The position numbers and the translations under genes were made by a program. The notes beneath the pieces were generated by a model that had not been told where the DNA came from, did no database searches, and was given only the letters and a program-made list of their open reading frames with translations. A DNA stretch of 53,481 nucleotides from Citrobacter freundii (lineage in GTDB: Bacteria; Pseudomonadota; Gammaproteobacteria; Enterobacterales; Enterobacteriaceae): positions 1 through 53,481 of the forward strand of contig NZ_CP099223.1 in NCBI RefSeq assembly GCF_029717145.1. Direction: 5' to 3'. Shown piece by piece: positions 1 to 9,835 of the stretch. Position 1 is the first letter of the stretch, and every line of letters starts with the position of its first letter.

Positions 1-978
1 GTGGATAAATCCTCCGGTGAAGTCGTAAATCTCACTCCTAATGCCAGTAATACAGTGCAGCCTGTGGCACTGATGCGGCTCGGAGTGTTTGTTCCTACTC
101 TCAAATCACTGAAAAACAGCAAAAAGAACACACTTTCGCGTACTGATGCGACGGAAGAACTGACGCGTCTGTCTCTCGCCAGGGCCGAAGGGTTTGATAA
201 GGTGGAAATCACCGGCCCCCGCCTGGATATGGATAATGACTTCAAGACCTGGGTAGGGGTGATCCATTCCTTTGCCCGGCATAAGGTTATCGGCGATAAA
301 GTTGAGCTGCCGTTTGTCGAGTTCGCCAAACTTTGCGGGATCCCCTCCAGTCAGTCATCACGTAAGCTCCGGGAGCGTATCAGCCCTTCACTCAAGCGTA
401 TTGCGGGTACAGTGATCTCGTTTTCCCGCACAACGGAGAAGCACACCAAAGAGTACATCACGCATCTGGTGCAGTCGGCTTACTATGATACGGAGAAAGA
501 TATCGTTCAGCTGCAGGCCGATCCACGCCTGTTTGAACTCTATCAGTTTGACCGGAAAGTCCTGCTGCAACTCAAGGCCATCAACGCCCTGAAGCGCCGG
601 GAGTCCGCTCAGGCCCTTTATACCTTTATAGAGAGTCTGCCGCGGGATCCGGCGCCGATATCACTGGCGCGTCTGCGGGCCCGTCTGAACCTGAAATCCC
701 CTGTGTTCTCGCAGAACCAGACGGTGAGGCGTGCCATGGAGCAGCTCCGTGAGATTGGCTATCTGGATTACACTGAGATCCAACGGGGACGTACAAAACT
801 CTTCTGCATTCACTACCGCCGCCCCAAGTTAAAGCCACCTCATGATGAGAGTGCGGAGAACCCACAGCTGCCTGCCACACCGGGTGATGTCAGCCCGGAG
901 ATGGCTGAAAAACTCAAGCTCCTTGAGAAACTGGGCATCACGCTTGATGACCTGGAGAAACTTTTCAAATCCCGCTGA
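1..978 (+). CDS. repA: RepFIB-type replication initiator RepA
   Basis: Initiates plasmid replication by binding iterons on both sides of its gene. The 325-residue product starts at GTG (VDKSSGE) and closely resembles RepFIB RepA: N-terminal [18 protein letters not shown], central winged-helix regions around [25 protein letters not shown] (split here only by description), and C-terminal [18 protein letters not shown]. Length matches the family. The GTG lies at base 1; the preceding bases at the end of the window (GAAGAG) would supply the ribosome-binding site if the molecule is circular. Iterons follow at 986-1280 and precede it at 53214-53307. The variant resembles the Klebsiella IncFIB(K) type, but the exact subtype is inference. 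Confidence 0.95.
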   Translation: MDKSSGEVVNLTPNASNTVQPVALMRLGVFVPTLKSLKNSKKNTLSRTDATEELTRLSLARAEGFDKVEITGPRLDMDNDFKTWVGVIHSFARHKVIGDKVELPFVEFAKLCGIPSSQSSRKLRERISPSLKRIAGTVISFSRTTEKHTKEYITHLVQSAYYDTEKDIVQLQADPRLFELYQFDRKVLLQLKAINALKRRESAQALYTFIESLPRDPAPISLARLRARLNLKSPVFSQNQTVRRAMEQLREIGYLDYTEIQRGRTKLFCIHYRRPKLKPPHDESAENPQLPATPGDVSPEMAEKLKLLEKLGITLDDLEKLFKSR

Positions 979-985
979 ACATAGG

Positions 986-1283
986 CTGTAGTGAGTAATC
1001 CATTTCTGTTTACTTACTACAGCTTATATTGCTGCCTCTGATGAGTGTTCAGCTCACTACAGTTTATATAAGCAGTGATGAGAGCAACCCATACCAGAAG
1101 CAAATCCTTCCTGATCCACAAACTCTTCATGATGGCATTCCTGTTAATGCCAGAACCCTGCGAACCCGTCGTAGTCCCTACATAAATCGTAACGTGCTCA
1201 CTACTGCTTATGTTGCCGGCTACAGTTTAATTCACTCACTACAGCTGATTTCAAGTGGTTTACTCACTACAGTTTATATAAAC
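986..1283. repeat. RepFIB iterons downstream of repA
   Basis: About six copies, in both orientations, of a motif close to CTCACTACAGTTTATATAA lie near 987-998 (inverted), 1011-1030, 1053-1072, 1197-1213, 1234-1250 and 1262-1280. The last is followed by an inverted partner (ACTGTGGTGAGTGAC). RepFIB origins carry such repeats on both sides of repA, where RepA binds for initiation and autoregulation. No gene is evident between repA and the recombinase. Confidence 0.85.
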
Positions 1284-1300
1284 TGTGGTGAGTGACATTG

Positions 1301-2041
1301 TCACTTGAGAGGAGGTAGTGTCCGGAGGATTTGTGCCGCATCATGCCCGTCGCCGGTGAACGGTACGGCCAGCGTGGCCGCCATATCCAGCGCAAACACT
1401 CTGGTATAGACCTCCATTGAACGCGGATCCTTGTGACCGGCCAGCGCCTGGATGACTTTCTTCGGCTGACGGTGATAGAGCATATGCATGATATAGCTGT
1501 GCCGGAACGTATGCGGGGTCACGGGAATTGAAAAATATACCCCGTCAGCTTCTGCCCGCTTTACTGCCTGTTTCAGCCAGTTACGCATGGTCTCATCGGT
1601 CACCGCCCATAAAGGTTCGCGCCGGCGGGGGCGGGTGGTGACCATCCAGCTCTCCATCTGCCTGACATAGCTTATATCGGTCAGTGGTACCAGACGGACC
1701 TCATCTTTCGGCGGGCGCCCGCGTCGCGCACGCACTTTTTCAGACAGCACCCTCACAAACGGCCTTAAACCATCGAGATCAAATGACTCCGGGGTCAGCG
1801 TCCGGGCTTCTCCGATACGGATGCCGGTGTTCCACATGGTGGCAAACAGCATGTGATGCCGCTGGTCGGGCATATACCAGAGGAGGGCACTGACTTCCGG
1901 CGCCAGCAGGTAGGCCGGAGTGGCGCCGGTGGAGGTGGCCATGCGTCGTAATGCCACGGCGGTCGCAAAATCAACGCCCGGGGCGATCGGCAACAACGAA
2001 ACGCGTTCTGGTGAATTCTGCAGGGGAATGACGTTGTTCAT
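1301..2041 (-). CDS. int: RepFIB-associated tyrosine site-specific recombinase
   Basis: A 246-residue tyrosine recombinase, convergent with repA across the iterons, as in RepFIB replicons. Visible catalytic features are [11 protein letters not shown] (first Arg, box I), [14 protein letters not shown] (HxxR, box II), [12 protein letters not shown] (GH) and VYTRVFALD (Tyr nucleophile). It resembles the ResD-like protein at 45695-46528 in layout (YLLAPEV near the N terminus). The likely role is resolution of multimers or of cointegrates. No strong Shine-Dalgarno sequence precedes the ATG, so the start is less certain than the frame. Confidence 0.88.
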   Translation of the reverse strand: MNNVIPLQNSPERVSLLPIAPGVDFATAVALRRMATSTGATPAYLLAPEVSALLWYMPDQRHHMLFATMWNTGIRIGEARTLTPESFDLDGLRPFVRVLSEKVRARRGRPPKDEVRLVPLTDISYVRQMESWMVTTRPRRREPLWAVTDETMRNWLKQAVKRAEADGVYFSIPVTPHTFRHSYIMHMLYHRQPKKVIQALAGHKDPRSMEVYTRVFALDMAATLAVPFTGDGHDAAQILRTLPPLK

Positions 2042-2715
2042 CAGTTATTTTTCACGTAGCGCACGCACTGTTTATGGATACAGGTATTTTGCACCTGACC
2101 GGCCGATCCTGCCATGACAATAAATCGCAGCGCGCGGATCCTTTTATTGTCTTATCCCGCATTATTGCGGGTAAAACCAAATGAGTAAAGGATCCTTTTT
2201 CAACATAGATCCACGTTAAAGCCAGTCATGACGCGGCCTGAGGGCTGTTTTACGGTTTTTGGGAGAAATGGGGTAATGCCAGGACAGACATGATCGGACC
2301 ATAATGAGAATGGAGCAGAGAAGAAGAGGATGCGCTACGTGAATTCTGACCTGTTACAACTCTCCTGTAACCCTGTCAGTTTTCACGCAGCGCAATGTAG
2401 TTGCTGACTACTGACAGTTGAGATGACGGCCGGCATCCTGTATACGGATAATAATAATTTCAGTATCAGTCTGCAGTAAATAAATCAGATGCCGTACAAC
2501 AGGTAAGAAAAAATATATTTTAATTTTTCGTGCATTCAGTTGGTAGATATAAAATTGCATCACAACCATCTGAAAAAAAGAATCTGAGAGTTGTTTACAC
2601 CTTTATCCAGAGTTATTATATTTTTTTTGCTTTAGCATGGCACATTTCTATGAAATGTGCGCTAATTCCCGAACTAATAACCAAAGGTAATTGCAACTAT
2701 TACAGGCTAAAATAT
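2042..2715. other. Intergenic region upstream of int, no gene seen
   Basis: No convincing gene. The motif TTTTCACGCAGCGCAAT at 2378-2394, a variant at 2046-2060 (TTTTTCACGTAGCGCAC) and a further copy just upstream of the ResD-like gene near 46529 suggest a shared recombination or regulatory site. An imperfect inverted repeat (ACAATAAA and TTTTATTGT) lies at 2117-2141. The 3' part (2500-2715) is AT-rich. Functions are inference. Confidence 0.5.
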
Positions 2716-4299
2716 TTATTTTTCTTTTTCCAGATTAATTAAGTCAATAGCACCCTCCAGTGGTAGTGCTCTAGAGTAATACCATCCCTGTGCATAACTC
2801 TGAGGCCAGAATGACTTCAGATAACTTACCTGCAATTGTGTTTCAACACCTTCGAATACAATTTTATCAGCAATACTTCTAAACATTTCATGCAACCCAG
2901 GAAGAAGGTTATAACTCAATGAATCAGTACCGATCGCATCAGTTAGACATTTATCTATTTTAATTTCATCAACGTCAAGAGCGGTGATCAAATTTAAATT
3001 GGAATACCCCGTTCCAAAATCATCAATAGCAAACCTGACGCCATGTTTTTTATAAAAATCGATATGTTCTTTCATTTCTTCAAAATCTCCGCCTTGACGC
3101 TCCGTTATTTCAAGAATAATCGTCCCAAAGGGAATATTGTATTTTGAAATTAGTGAAGTAAGTGTTTCCTTAAATTTAACCGAATCAAGATCACACGCGT
3201 TAATATTTATACTTAGAAATAATTTGTTTTGTTTGGCAATGTGAATAAAATCATTTATTGCATGTGTAACTACGTATAATGTAACTTCTCCCTGTAACCC
3301 CTCTTTTTCTGAAAGAGGTATAAACACATCAGGACCAATATTTCCAAGTCTTTCATCCTTCCACCTAAGTAAAGATTCGAATCCGCAGATGGTATCGTTA
3401 TTAATCTTGTAAATAGGTTGGTAGGCCACTGATAATCTTCTATCTTTTAGCGCTTTTGTAAATCTTACCGAAAGGGAGTCATTAATTTCACGTTTATCCA
3501 TAATGATGATATAGATCATCAAGCCTGATATTAGGGATACTATTACTAATAATACAGTTATACTCCAGTGTTCAAATAATACATTCAAAAAGTATCCTCC
3601 CCCGGCAATGCAGAGATCATAATGGTGACTGCACGCTTCGGACTGAATAAATCTCATAGGGAGGTTGGCATGTTTATCCAGAAGCGCAGAGTCAGGTCCA
3701 ATTTTAAAGAAGTGTTCATTATGTTTTCTATTTCCCACTACTGCACTGAAATTTTTTGTATGCAGATCAGTTTCAAATCGCTTAAATGAAAATGGTGAGA
3801 CAATAACTGCTATTTCTTTGGAGATATATGCATCGGCAGAAATACCATTTTTTAATGCAACACCAAACAACCATATGCCTTCCTTTGATTGGATTTTTTT
3901 CTCAAAATGATCAAGAGATAATGGGAGGCGCATAACCCCCCAAATAGCGCTACAGGTTAACCCGATTTTCGACGTGTAGCCTACATCTTTAATCAGAGAA
4001 TAAGGCCAAACAACACCTCTGAGATGCTGAAGATTCTCATAGGAACAGGGCCAACTGCTCACATCCGAGCTTGATCTTGCTGCCGCGTTAACAGTATCAA
4101 CCTGAAGCATGAGAGACTCAGCACGGTTAAGAACATCAGAAGTATAATCCTTAATTCTGTCCCGAAAAATCAGGTATGCGATCCCTTCTAAGGATATGAA
4201 GAAAAACAAACCAGATAAAAGTAAAGAAAATATCAAAATCAAAGGATTATATTTCTTTTTTTCAAAACAAATCCATTTTTTTATCTTAAGCATAATCAT
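2716..4299 (-). CDS. Membrane EAL-domain c-di-GMP phosphodiesterase with CSS-motif sensor
   Basis: Predicted to hydrolyse cyclic di-GMP. The product has an N-terminal membrane helix (ILIFSLLLSGLFFFISLEG), a periplasmic region with CSS-type cysteines (WPCSYENL and LTCSAIWGVMRLP), a second helix (ITVLLVIVSLISGLMIYIII), then an EAL domain. The EAL signature reads ESLLRW; other metal and catalytic motifs are present (NINACD, EITERQ, DDFGTGYSN, IKIDK, EGVET). The start at 4299 is chosen because AGGAGG lies 6 bases upstream; the frame is open to 4359. In related proteins the cysteines and DsbA status control activity. It is a lone cargo gene in AT-rich DNA, unlike the GC-richer replicon, which suggests separate acquisition. 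Confidence 0.88.
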   Translation of the reverse strand: MIMLKIKKWICFEKKKYNPLILIFSLLLSGLFFFISLEGIAYLIFRDRIKDYTSDVLNRAESLMLQVDTVNAAARSSSDVSSWPCSYENLQHLRGVVWPYSLIKDVGYTSKIGLTCSAIWGVMRLPLSLDHFEKKIQSKEGIWLFGVALKNGISADAYISKEIAVIVSPFSFKRFETDLHTKNFSAVVGNRKHNEHFFKIGPDSALLDKHANLPMRFIQSEACSHHYDLCIAGGGYFLNVLFEHWSITVLLVIVSLISGLMIYIIIMDKREINDSLSVRFTKALKDRRLSVAYQPIYKINNDTICGFESLLRWKDERLGNIGPDVFIPLSEKEGLQGEVTLYVVTHAINDFIHIAKQNKLFLSININACDLDSVKFKETLTSLISKYNIPFGTIILEITERQGGDFEEMKEHIDFYKKHGVRFAIDDFGTGYSNLNLITALDVDEIKIDKCLTDAIGTDSLSYNLLPGLHEMFRSIADKIVFEGVETQLQVSYLKSFWPQSYAQGWYYSRALPLEGAIDLINLEKEK

Positions 4300-4717
4300 C
4301 CAGCGCCTCCTGAAAACAGTGTACCGCAGAAACCAGCTATTGTTTCCGGCCAGTTTCATTTACCAGCCCACCGACTCTAATGTTATAGTATCGGCATTTC
4401 TTTATATTACTTTACTCTATAGTTATCATATGTGTAACTATTTAACAGGAATCATTTTGAATAATTAATTTATTCCTGATTAAATAATTTATAAAAATAT
4501 CATTGGCTGCGAATATCGTTAATTTATCAATATGAAGAACATCATTTAAATTGTAACAAAACTCTTTGCTTTATAAATTGTAAAGATGTAGGTAATTTGA
4601 TAACATTAAATATGTTTACGTAGAAAAAAAGTGTATTTATTAAAGAAATGAAAGTTGATTTGAATTTTCAATAATAGTGAATCGCCATGGGTTTAACAGA
4701 CACCTCAGAATCATTTA
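4300..4717. other. AT-rich intergenic region
   Basis: About 400 bp of very AT-rich DNA between the phosphodiesterase gene and the IS3-family element. It should hold the promoter of the phosphodiesterase gene, but no clear -35/-10 pair or repeat stands out. No open frame of interest is seen. Confidence 0.5.
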
Positions 4718-5572
4718 TGGACTACCCCCACAACAGTGGACAAATTCTGTCCTCACGACGGAGGCCTGTTCGAAGGCCTCCGGACTGACGCCACCGAGAT
4801 GACTGTGGCGCCGGGCCCGGTTGTAGAACACTTCAATGTAATCGAAGATATCCGCCCGGGCCAGATCCCGGGTTTTGTATATTCTCTTCCTGATACGTTC
4901 TTTTTTCAGTGAACTGAAGAACGATTCGGCCACCGCATTATCCCAGCAATTGCCACGCCGGCTCATACTCGGAGCCAGGTTATTGGCCCGGCAGAAGCGC
5001 TGCCAGTCGTCACTGCCATACTGGCTACCTTGATCGCTATTTACGATGACCTCGCCGTCCGGTTTTCGCCGCCAGACCGCCATCATCAGTGCATCCAGCG
5101 CCAGTTCGCGTGAGAGAGTGGGCTTCATCGACCAGCCCACCACGTTACGGGCGAAGAGCTCGATAACCACCGCCAGATACAGCCAGCCCTGCCAGGTGCG
5201 GATATAAGTAATGTCGGTGACCCAGACCTGATTGGCCCGGACAACAGTAAACTGCCGCTGCACGCGATTAGGGGCAACCACTGAAGGTCTGCCAGCGATA
5301 CGACGCGGCGCTTTATAGCCGCGCACGGCTTTAATCCGGTTCAGTTGCATAATACGGCCCACCCGGTTTTTACCGCAGGTTTCCCCGATTTCGTTCAGGT
5401 CGCCATGAACCCGCCGGTAACCGTATACGCCTCCGCTCAGTGAATAGGAGTCACGGATAAGCGTCAGCAGACGCTGATTATCTTTATCACGTGCCGAGAC
5501 CGGGTTATGCAGCCACGCGTAGAACCCGGCCCGGGCGACTCCAGTACCCGACACATTGTCATCACACCCCAT
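4715..5572 (-). CDS. IS3-family transposase OrfB (DDE integrase core)
   Basis: Catalytic half of the IS3-family transposase. An HTH_21-like segment (GVYGYRRVHGDLNE) precedes an rve-type integrase core with WVTDITYIRT (first Asp), VNSDQGSQYGS (second Asp) and the Glu in WDNAVAESFFSSLKKE. The stop codon TAA is supplied by bases just outside the element end. In vivo it is probably made as an OrfAB fusion by frameshifting from the orfA frame, so the listed ATG is not certain to be used. Confidence 0.88.
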   Translation of the reverse strand: MGCDDNVSGTGVARAGFYAWLHNPVSARDKDNQRLLTLIRDSYSLSGGVYGYRRVHGDLNEIGETCGKNRVGRIMQLNRIKAVRGYKAPRRIAGRPSVVAPNRVQRQFTVVRANQVWVTDITYIRTWQGWLYLAVVIELFARNVVGWSMKPTLSRELALDALMMAVWRRKPDGEVIVNSDQGSQYGSDDWQRFCRANNLAPSMSRRGNCWDNAVAESFFSSLKKERIRKRIYKTRDLARADIFDYIEVFYNRARRHSHLGGVSPEAFEQASVVRTEFVHCCGGSP

Positions 5573-5947
5573 ACAGTGCGGTGCTCATTGATAAAGCGGT
5601 ACTTCAGTCGGGCTCCCTTGCAAAGTACCGCGCGGCCTTTTTCAGGATATCCCGTTCTTCTTCGGTACGTTTTAGCTGTGCCCGTAGTTTCAGGATCTCG
5701 CTTTTGGCTTCCAGTAAATCCCGGGCATGCTGCTCGCTGTTATCCGGTTTGATAGCCCGTAGCCACTTGTAGAGGCTGTGGGCAGAAACGCCCAGACGGT
5801 CAGATACTTCGGCAACGGAATAACCGCGTTCCGTTATCTGTCGGACGGCTTCTTCCTTAAATTCAGGTGTAAATCGTGGTGTGCCCATATGCTCCCCCTA
5901 TGCTCAAACTATAGGGCAGGATCGTCTACCGGGGTGGGGTCAGTCCA
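4718..5947 (-). mobile_element. IS3-family insertion sequence (IS3 group)
   Basis: The element is bounded by TGGACTACCCCC at 4718 and, inverted, TGGACTGACCCC ending at 5947, giving about 1.23 kb. It holds orfA and orfB in different frames, typical of IS3-family elements that make an OrfAB fusion by -1 frameshifting. The outer right end is followed by two further near-copies of the terminal 40 bp, so the true edge could lie at 5947, 5988 or 6028. No target duplication was recognised. Confidence 0.8.
5604..5888 (-). CDS. IS3-family transposase OrfA (helix-turn-helix)
   Basis: A 94-residue DNA-binding subunit. The N-terminal HTH_Tnp_1 domain reads FTPEFKEEAVRQI and GYSVAEVSDRLGVSAHSLYKWL. A leucine-zipper-like coiled coil follows (LLEAKSEILKLRAQLKRTEE), ending in DILKKAARYFAREPD, which is typical of the IS3 group. 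It lies upstream of orfB in transcription order. Confidence 0.88.
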   Translation of the reverse strand: MGTPRFTPEFKEEAVRQITERGYSVAEVSDRLGVSAHSLYKWLRAIKPDNSEQHARDLLEAKSEILKLRAQLKRTEEERDILKKAARYFAREPD

Positions 5948-6028
5948 AACTATAGGGCAGGATCGTCTACCGGGGTGGGGTCAGTCCAACTATAGGGCAG
6001 ATTTGTCTACGGGCTCGGGGGCACTCCA
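5907..6028. repeat. Three tandem near-copies of the IS3-element terminus
   Basis: The terminal segment of the IS (starting AACTATAGGGCAG and ending TCAGTCCA) occurs three times in a row, ending at 5947, 5988 and 6028, with about 40-bp spacing. The first two copies are almost identical. The third diverges (AGATTTGTCTACGGGCTC, ending GCACTCCA). This may record insertion of one element against the end of an older relative, or slippage. Confidence 0.75.
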
Positions 6029-6180
6029 TTCATCCAAGAAACCGCCTCAAAGACATCAGCAGTGTCGAGGGCGTCAATTCCTTGCTGGATATTCTTATAT
6101 CGGATTCCAATCGGTCGCTTAACAGACCAGTATAATTCTTGAAAGGCTTGTATTTTCCAAACGTGGAAATCCGAAAAGGT
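6029..6180 (-). pseudogene. Possible gene fragment cut by the IS3-type end
   Basis: Reverse-strand reading from 6180 towards 6029 stays open and looks protein-like (FHVWKIQAFQELYWSVK, then RPIGIRYKNIQQGIDALD, then TADVFEAVSWMN), and it stops abruptly at the IS terminus. I do not recognise the family. There is no start codon context. It could equally be chance, since a second frame is also open here. Confidence 0.25.
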
Positions 6181-6405
6181 TTAGATGATATCAAGTCCAG
6201 CCCGGAATCTCAGTGAGATAAAAGGATATGATTGTCTGATACCTGATACTGACCATTTCACGGACAGAAACTGAGTAACAGTTCATATAGACAATTCCTT
6301 AACAAAAATGAGGCATATTTACCCCCTTATTTGTCGTTTTGTTCATGACAATAGACGCTATCCTACTGGAACCCTGACGTACACAGAACCAGGATACTAT
6401 TATTC

Positions 6406-6440
6406 GACCATTTTTCCCCCGTGAGGAATGGTCTTTTTTT
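6406..6440 (+). terminator. Rho-independent terminator-like hairpin
   Basis: GACCATT, a loop, then AATGGTC followed by seven T residues. No intact gene lies directly upstream on the plus strand, so it is probably left from a lost gene. Confidence 0.6.
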
Positions 6441-6631
6441 CATTAACTTGCCATTACCCCGATGAATTTGAAGCCCAGAATACCGGTGCATTAAGTCCTA
6501 AAAATAACGATTACCTACACATACCTCACATTTGTTACATTGCACAACAATTAAGCAACGTGGCTATCTGAACCATAAGCTGGTATGATATTTGCACACT
6601 GATGAATACATAACATCAGACAGTTTATTGA

Positions 6632-6666
6632 AGCGGTCCGGGGGATGTCGCCGGACCGCTTTTTTT
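6632..6666 (+). terminator. Strong rho-independent terminator, possible small RNA end
   Basis: A perfect 10-bp stem (AGCGGTCCGG, then CCGGACCGCT) is followed by T6. Upstream at about 6583-6600 is GGTATGATATTTGCAC, which could hold a -10 element, so a short transcript of roughly 50-80 nt ending here is conceivable. No open frame explains the terminator. Confidence 0.65.
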
Positions 6667-6780
6667 ATTTGAAGGTATTATTAACTGAAATACTGATAAT
6701 GATATATTCAGAGATTTGAAGTTGTCCCTTAAAAGTACTGTAAGAAATTGATCTTTAAATACTTAATCTAAATAGGTTAG

Positions 6781-7976
<1,196 letters not shown>

Positions 7977-8140
7977 TTAGGTATGACCGTGCCCAGGGAA
8001 CAGCCGTGAGGATGGATTATCGTAACTACAAATTGTGTAAACACAAAAAGAGTATGTACTTTCCGGCCTTCAGCCAAAAGATATTCACTCACCACGCTGT
8101 CCAGCGCGTTCAAAATCATGTCAGGTAATACGTTAAACAC
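7977..8140 (-). pseudogene. Small unknown frame split by ISKpn26
   Basis: A minus-strand frame starting MFNVLPDMILNALDSVVSEY reaches the IS edge. If the IS and one TTAG are removed, the frame continues into 6776-6755 and ends NLFRLSI-stop, giving about 61 residues. I do not recognise it, and it may not be a real gene. Confidence 0.3.
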
Positions 8141-8254
8141 CGCAACAAGCCAGTCTATATAACAGCCTGAAAAAAATGAAAAAATAAATCATAAGAATTC
8201 TAAAGTATATCTGCGTATATGCCGATACACCTATATATTTACCATGGAGGTTCT

Positions 8255-8575
8255 ATGTCTATATCAATACAAACTAATACAAGTATAAAAAGTTCTAACA
8301 GTTCAGCTAATAGTGAATCATCTCAGATATCACAAATTTTAAAGAAGATACAGTCACTTACAGAAAAACTTGGTAAGGTGTCGTCAGAAGATGGTATGAC
8401 AACAGATCAGAAGAAAGAGATGGTGGCTATCATACAAAAGCAAATTCAAAGTTTGTCTGCTCAATTACAACAGTTACTAAAACAGCAGGCTGAGAAGCAG
8501 GACAAGGAAACGCAGACTCAGTCAGGTAAAAGGGAAGATAAGAACCTCGAAAATACTATTGATGTTTATGTATGA
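8255..8575 (+). CDS. FlxA-like family protein
   Basis: A 106-residue soluble protein closely resembling E. coli FlxA, a gene of the Qin prophage expressed with flagellar class 3 genes; its biochemical role is unknown. It starts MSISIQTNTSIKSSNSS, has a long amphipathic coiled coil (KKIQSLTEKLGK and IQKQIQSLSAQLQQLLKQQ) and ends NTIDVYV, as FlxA proteins do. The start at 8255 is chosen over 8219 because GGAGG lies 5-6 bases upstream. It is AT-rich compared with neighbours and isolated among IS debris. No flagellar genes are present. Confidence 0.85.
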   Translation: MSISIQTNTSIKSSNSSANSESSQISQILKKIQSLTEKLGKVSSEDGMTTDQKKEMVAIIQKQIQSLSAQLQQLLKQQAEKQDKETQTQSGKREDKNLENTIDVYV

Positions 8576-8626
8576 ATAGGTATTCCGGTGTGGAGAACCC
8601 TCACAACCGTTGAATAATTTTGGCCT

Positions 8627-8692
8627 CGTGACGAGGCCTATTCAAAGGTCTCCGGACAGACGTCACCGAGATGACCGTGGCGCCGGACCCTT
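8627..8692 (-). mobile_element. Remnant of an IS3-family orfB 3' end
   Basis: The stretch CCTCGTGACGAGGCC...TCTCCGGACAGACGTCACC...GATGACCGTGGCGCCGG is a diverged copy of 4750-4815 inside the intact IS3-type orfB. It is a short fossil of a second related element, oriented like the first. Confidence 0.65.
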
Positions 8693-8751
8693 TAAATCAT
8701 TCAATTAATAACCTTACTTGTAGAGGTTCTCTCACTTAACATGTTCCTAGC

Positions 8752-9200
8752 CTAGCGGGGACAAATGCGATAGCAGTTGCTCGTTGATCTTCATCCCTTT
8801 ACGCTTCAGGGCATCGACCGCTCTTTCCATATAGACGGTATTCCACAACGAGATAGCTGCCGTCAGCAGCGTCAGTCCGCTGGCGCGGTAGCTCTGATTT
8901 TCCGGTTTACGATCCTTGATTTCACCCAGACGGAGAAGGAATACCGCGCGCGCCAGCGCGTTACGGGCTTCTCCTTTATTCAGTCCCGCCTGGACCCGCC
9001 GACGAAGTGCCGGATCGCGGAACCTGTCGAGCATATACAGCGTTCGTTCAATACGGCCAATTTTCCTCAGTGCTTTGGCAAGTCCGTTTTGCTTGGGGTA
9101 GCTGGCTCGTCACGGTTCCCTGCTTTATCGAGGTTGCCAGGCGCAGCACTTCACGCCAGTGAATTTCGATCTCTTTCAGATGGAACTGGTCACCCTGACC
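8752..9200 (-). pseudogene. tnpA: Tn3-family transposase TnpA, C-terminal remnant
   Basis: Reverse-strand fragments match the TnpA C-terminal region: [19 protein letters not shown], then after a frame shift near 9040-9110 [39 protein letters not shown] and [13 protein letters not shown]. Compared with the longer copy at 14319-16867, about 35 C-terminal residues (from [12 protein letters not shown] on) are missing and the upstream part is deleted. It is paired with the terminal repeat at 9342-9379. Inactive. Confidence 0.85.
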
Positions 9201-9341
9201 TGCTCTCCATTGATTATCAGAGGCCAATGTTAGTCCCGCATCAGGGTAATCATGACAAATTCTCACTTCCGCTCTTCGCTCACAGCTGCCTGTCTACGTG
9301 GTCAATCTCCCTTACCGCAGCCTGGTAGTACAAAAAACGAC

Positions 9342-9379
9342 CTTAATGTACAATAATTTTCGATATCCAAACTGACTCC
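9342..9379. repeat. 38-bp Tn3-family terminal inverted repeat
   Basis: Read on the minus strand from 9379: GGAGTCAGTTTGGATATCG, then AAAATTATTGTACATTAAGG. It matches the ends of the miniature element at 36709-36965 and abuts the ColE1 origin fragment, so the Tn3-type element seems to have cut away the 5' part of that origin. Confidence 0.75.
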
Positions 9380-9490
9380 TTATAGTCCTGTCGGGTTTCG
9401 CCACCACTGATTTGAGCGTCAGATTTCGTGATGCTTGTCAGGGGGGCGAAGCCTATGGAAAAACGCCCCGGCGGGGCGTTACCTTATCGT
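9380..9490. other. ColE1-type replication origin, 3' part only
   Basis: The sequence TATAGTCCTGTCGGGTTTCG...GATGCTTGTCAGGGGGGCG...GCCTATGGAAAAACGCC is the conserved end of ColE1/pMB1-type origins, next to the RNA II/DNA transition. The RNA I / RNA II promoter half is absent, replaced by the Tn3-type repeat at 9342-9379, so no functional primer can be made here. Confidence 0.85.
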
Positions 9491-9550
9491 TCTTGTTCTG
9501 GCTTCTCGTTACGCTTACCGTCTACGTTATTTGTCTCTTAGAAAGATCCG

Positions 9551-9606
9551 TCCGCTCGCCGCAGATAAGTGACCGAGCGTAGCGAGCGAACGGTCGAGGA
9601 AGCGGA
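9551..9606 (-). repeat. ColE1 primosome-assembly-like segment (copy C)
   Basis: The reverse complement reads CCGCTTCCTCGACCGTTCG ... GGTCAC ... CTGCGGCGAGCGG, the familiar block between ori and rop in ColE1-type plasmids. Related blocks occur beside the other two replicons (26623-26680 and 52943-53005). A role as a single-strand initiation or primosome assembly site is inference from known ColE1 organisation. Confidence 0.55.
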
Positions 9607-9642
9607 AAAGAACCGGATATAACTTGGAGCACTGACGCTGTG

Positions 9643-9835
9643 ATGACCAAACAAGAACAAACGACGCTGAACATGGCGAAATTCATTCAGGCGCAATCTC
9701 TAATTTTACTGGAGTAAGCTCAACGAACTTGATCTCGATACTGAGGCCGACCTGTGCGAAAAATTGCATGAGGATGCGGAACAGCTCTTTCGCACTCTGG
9801 CTATTCGTCTGGATAATTTTCAAGAGGATTTCTAA
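9643..9835 (+). pseudogene. rop: Frameshifted rop (RNA one modulator)
   Basis: Starts MTKQEQTTLNMAKFIQAQSL and, after a one-base insertion near 9713-9715 (CTGGAGTAAGCTC where CTGGAGAAGCTC is expected), continues KLNELDLDTEADLCEKLH and ends IRLDNFQEDF-stop. Together these match the 63-residue ColE1 Rop, which stabilises RNA I/RNA II pairing. The insertion makes a stop after about 23 residues. It is not needed here because the RNA I/II region is gone. Its stop overlaps the ATG of the next gene (TAATG). Confidence 0.85.
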
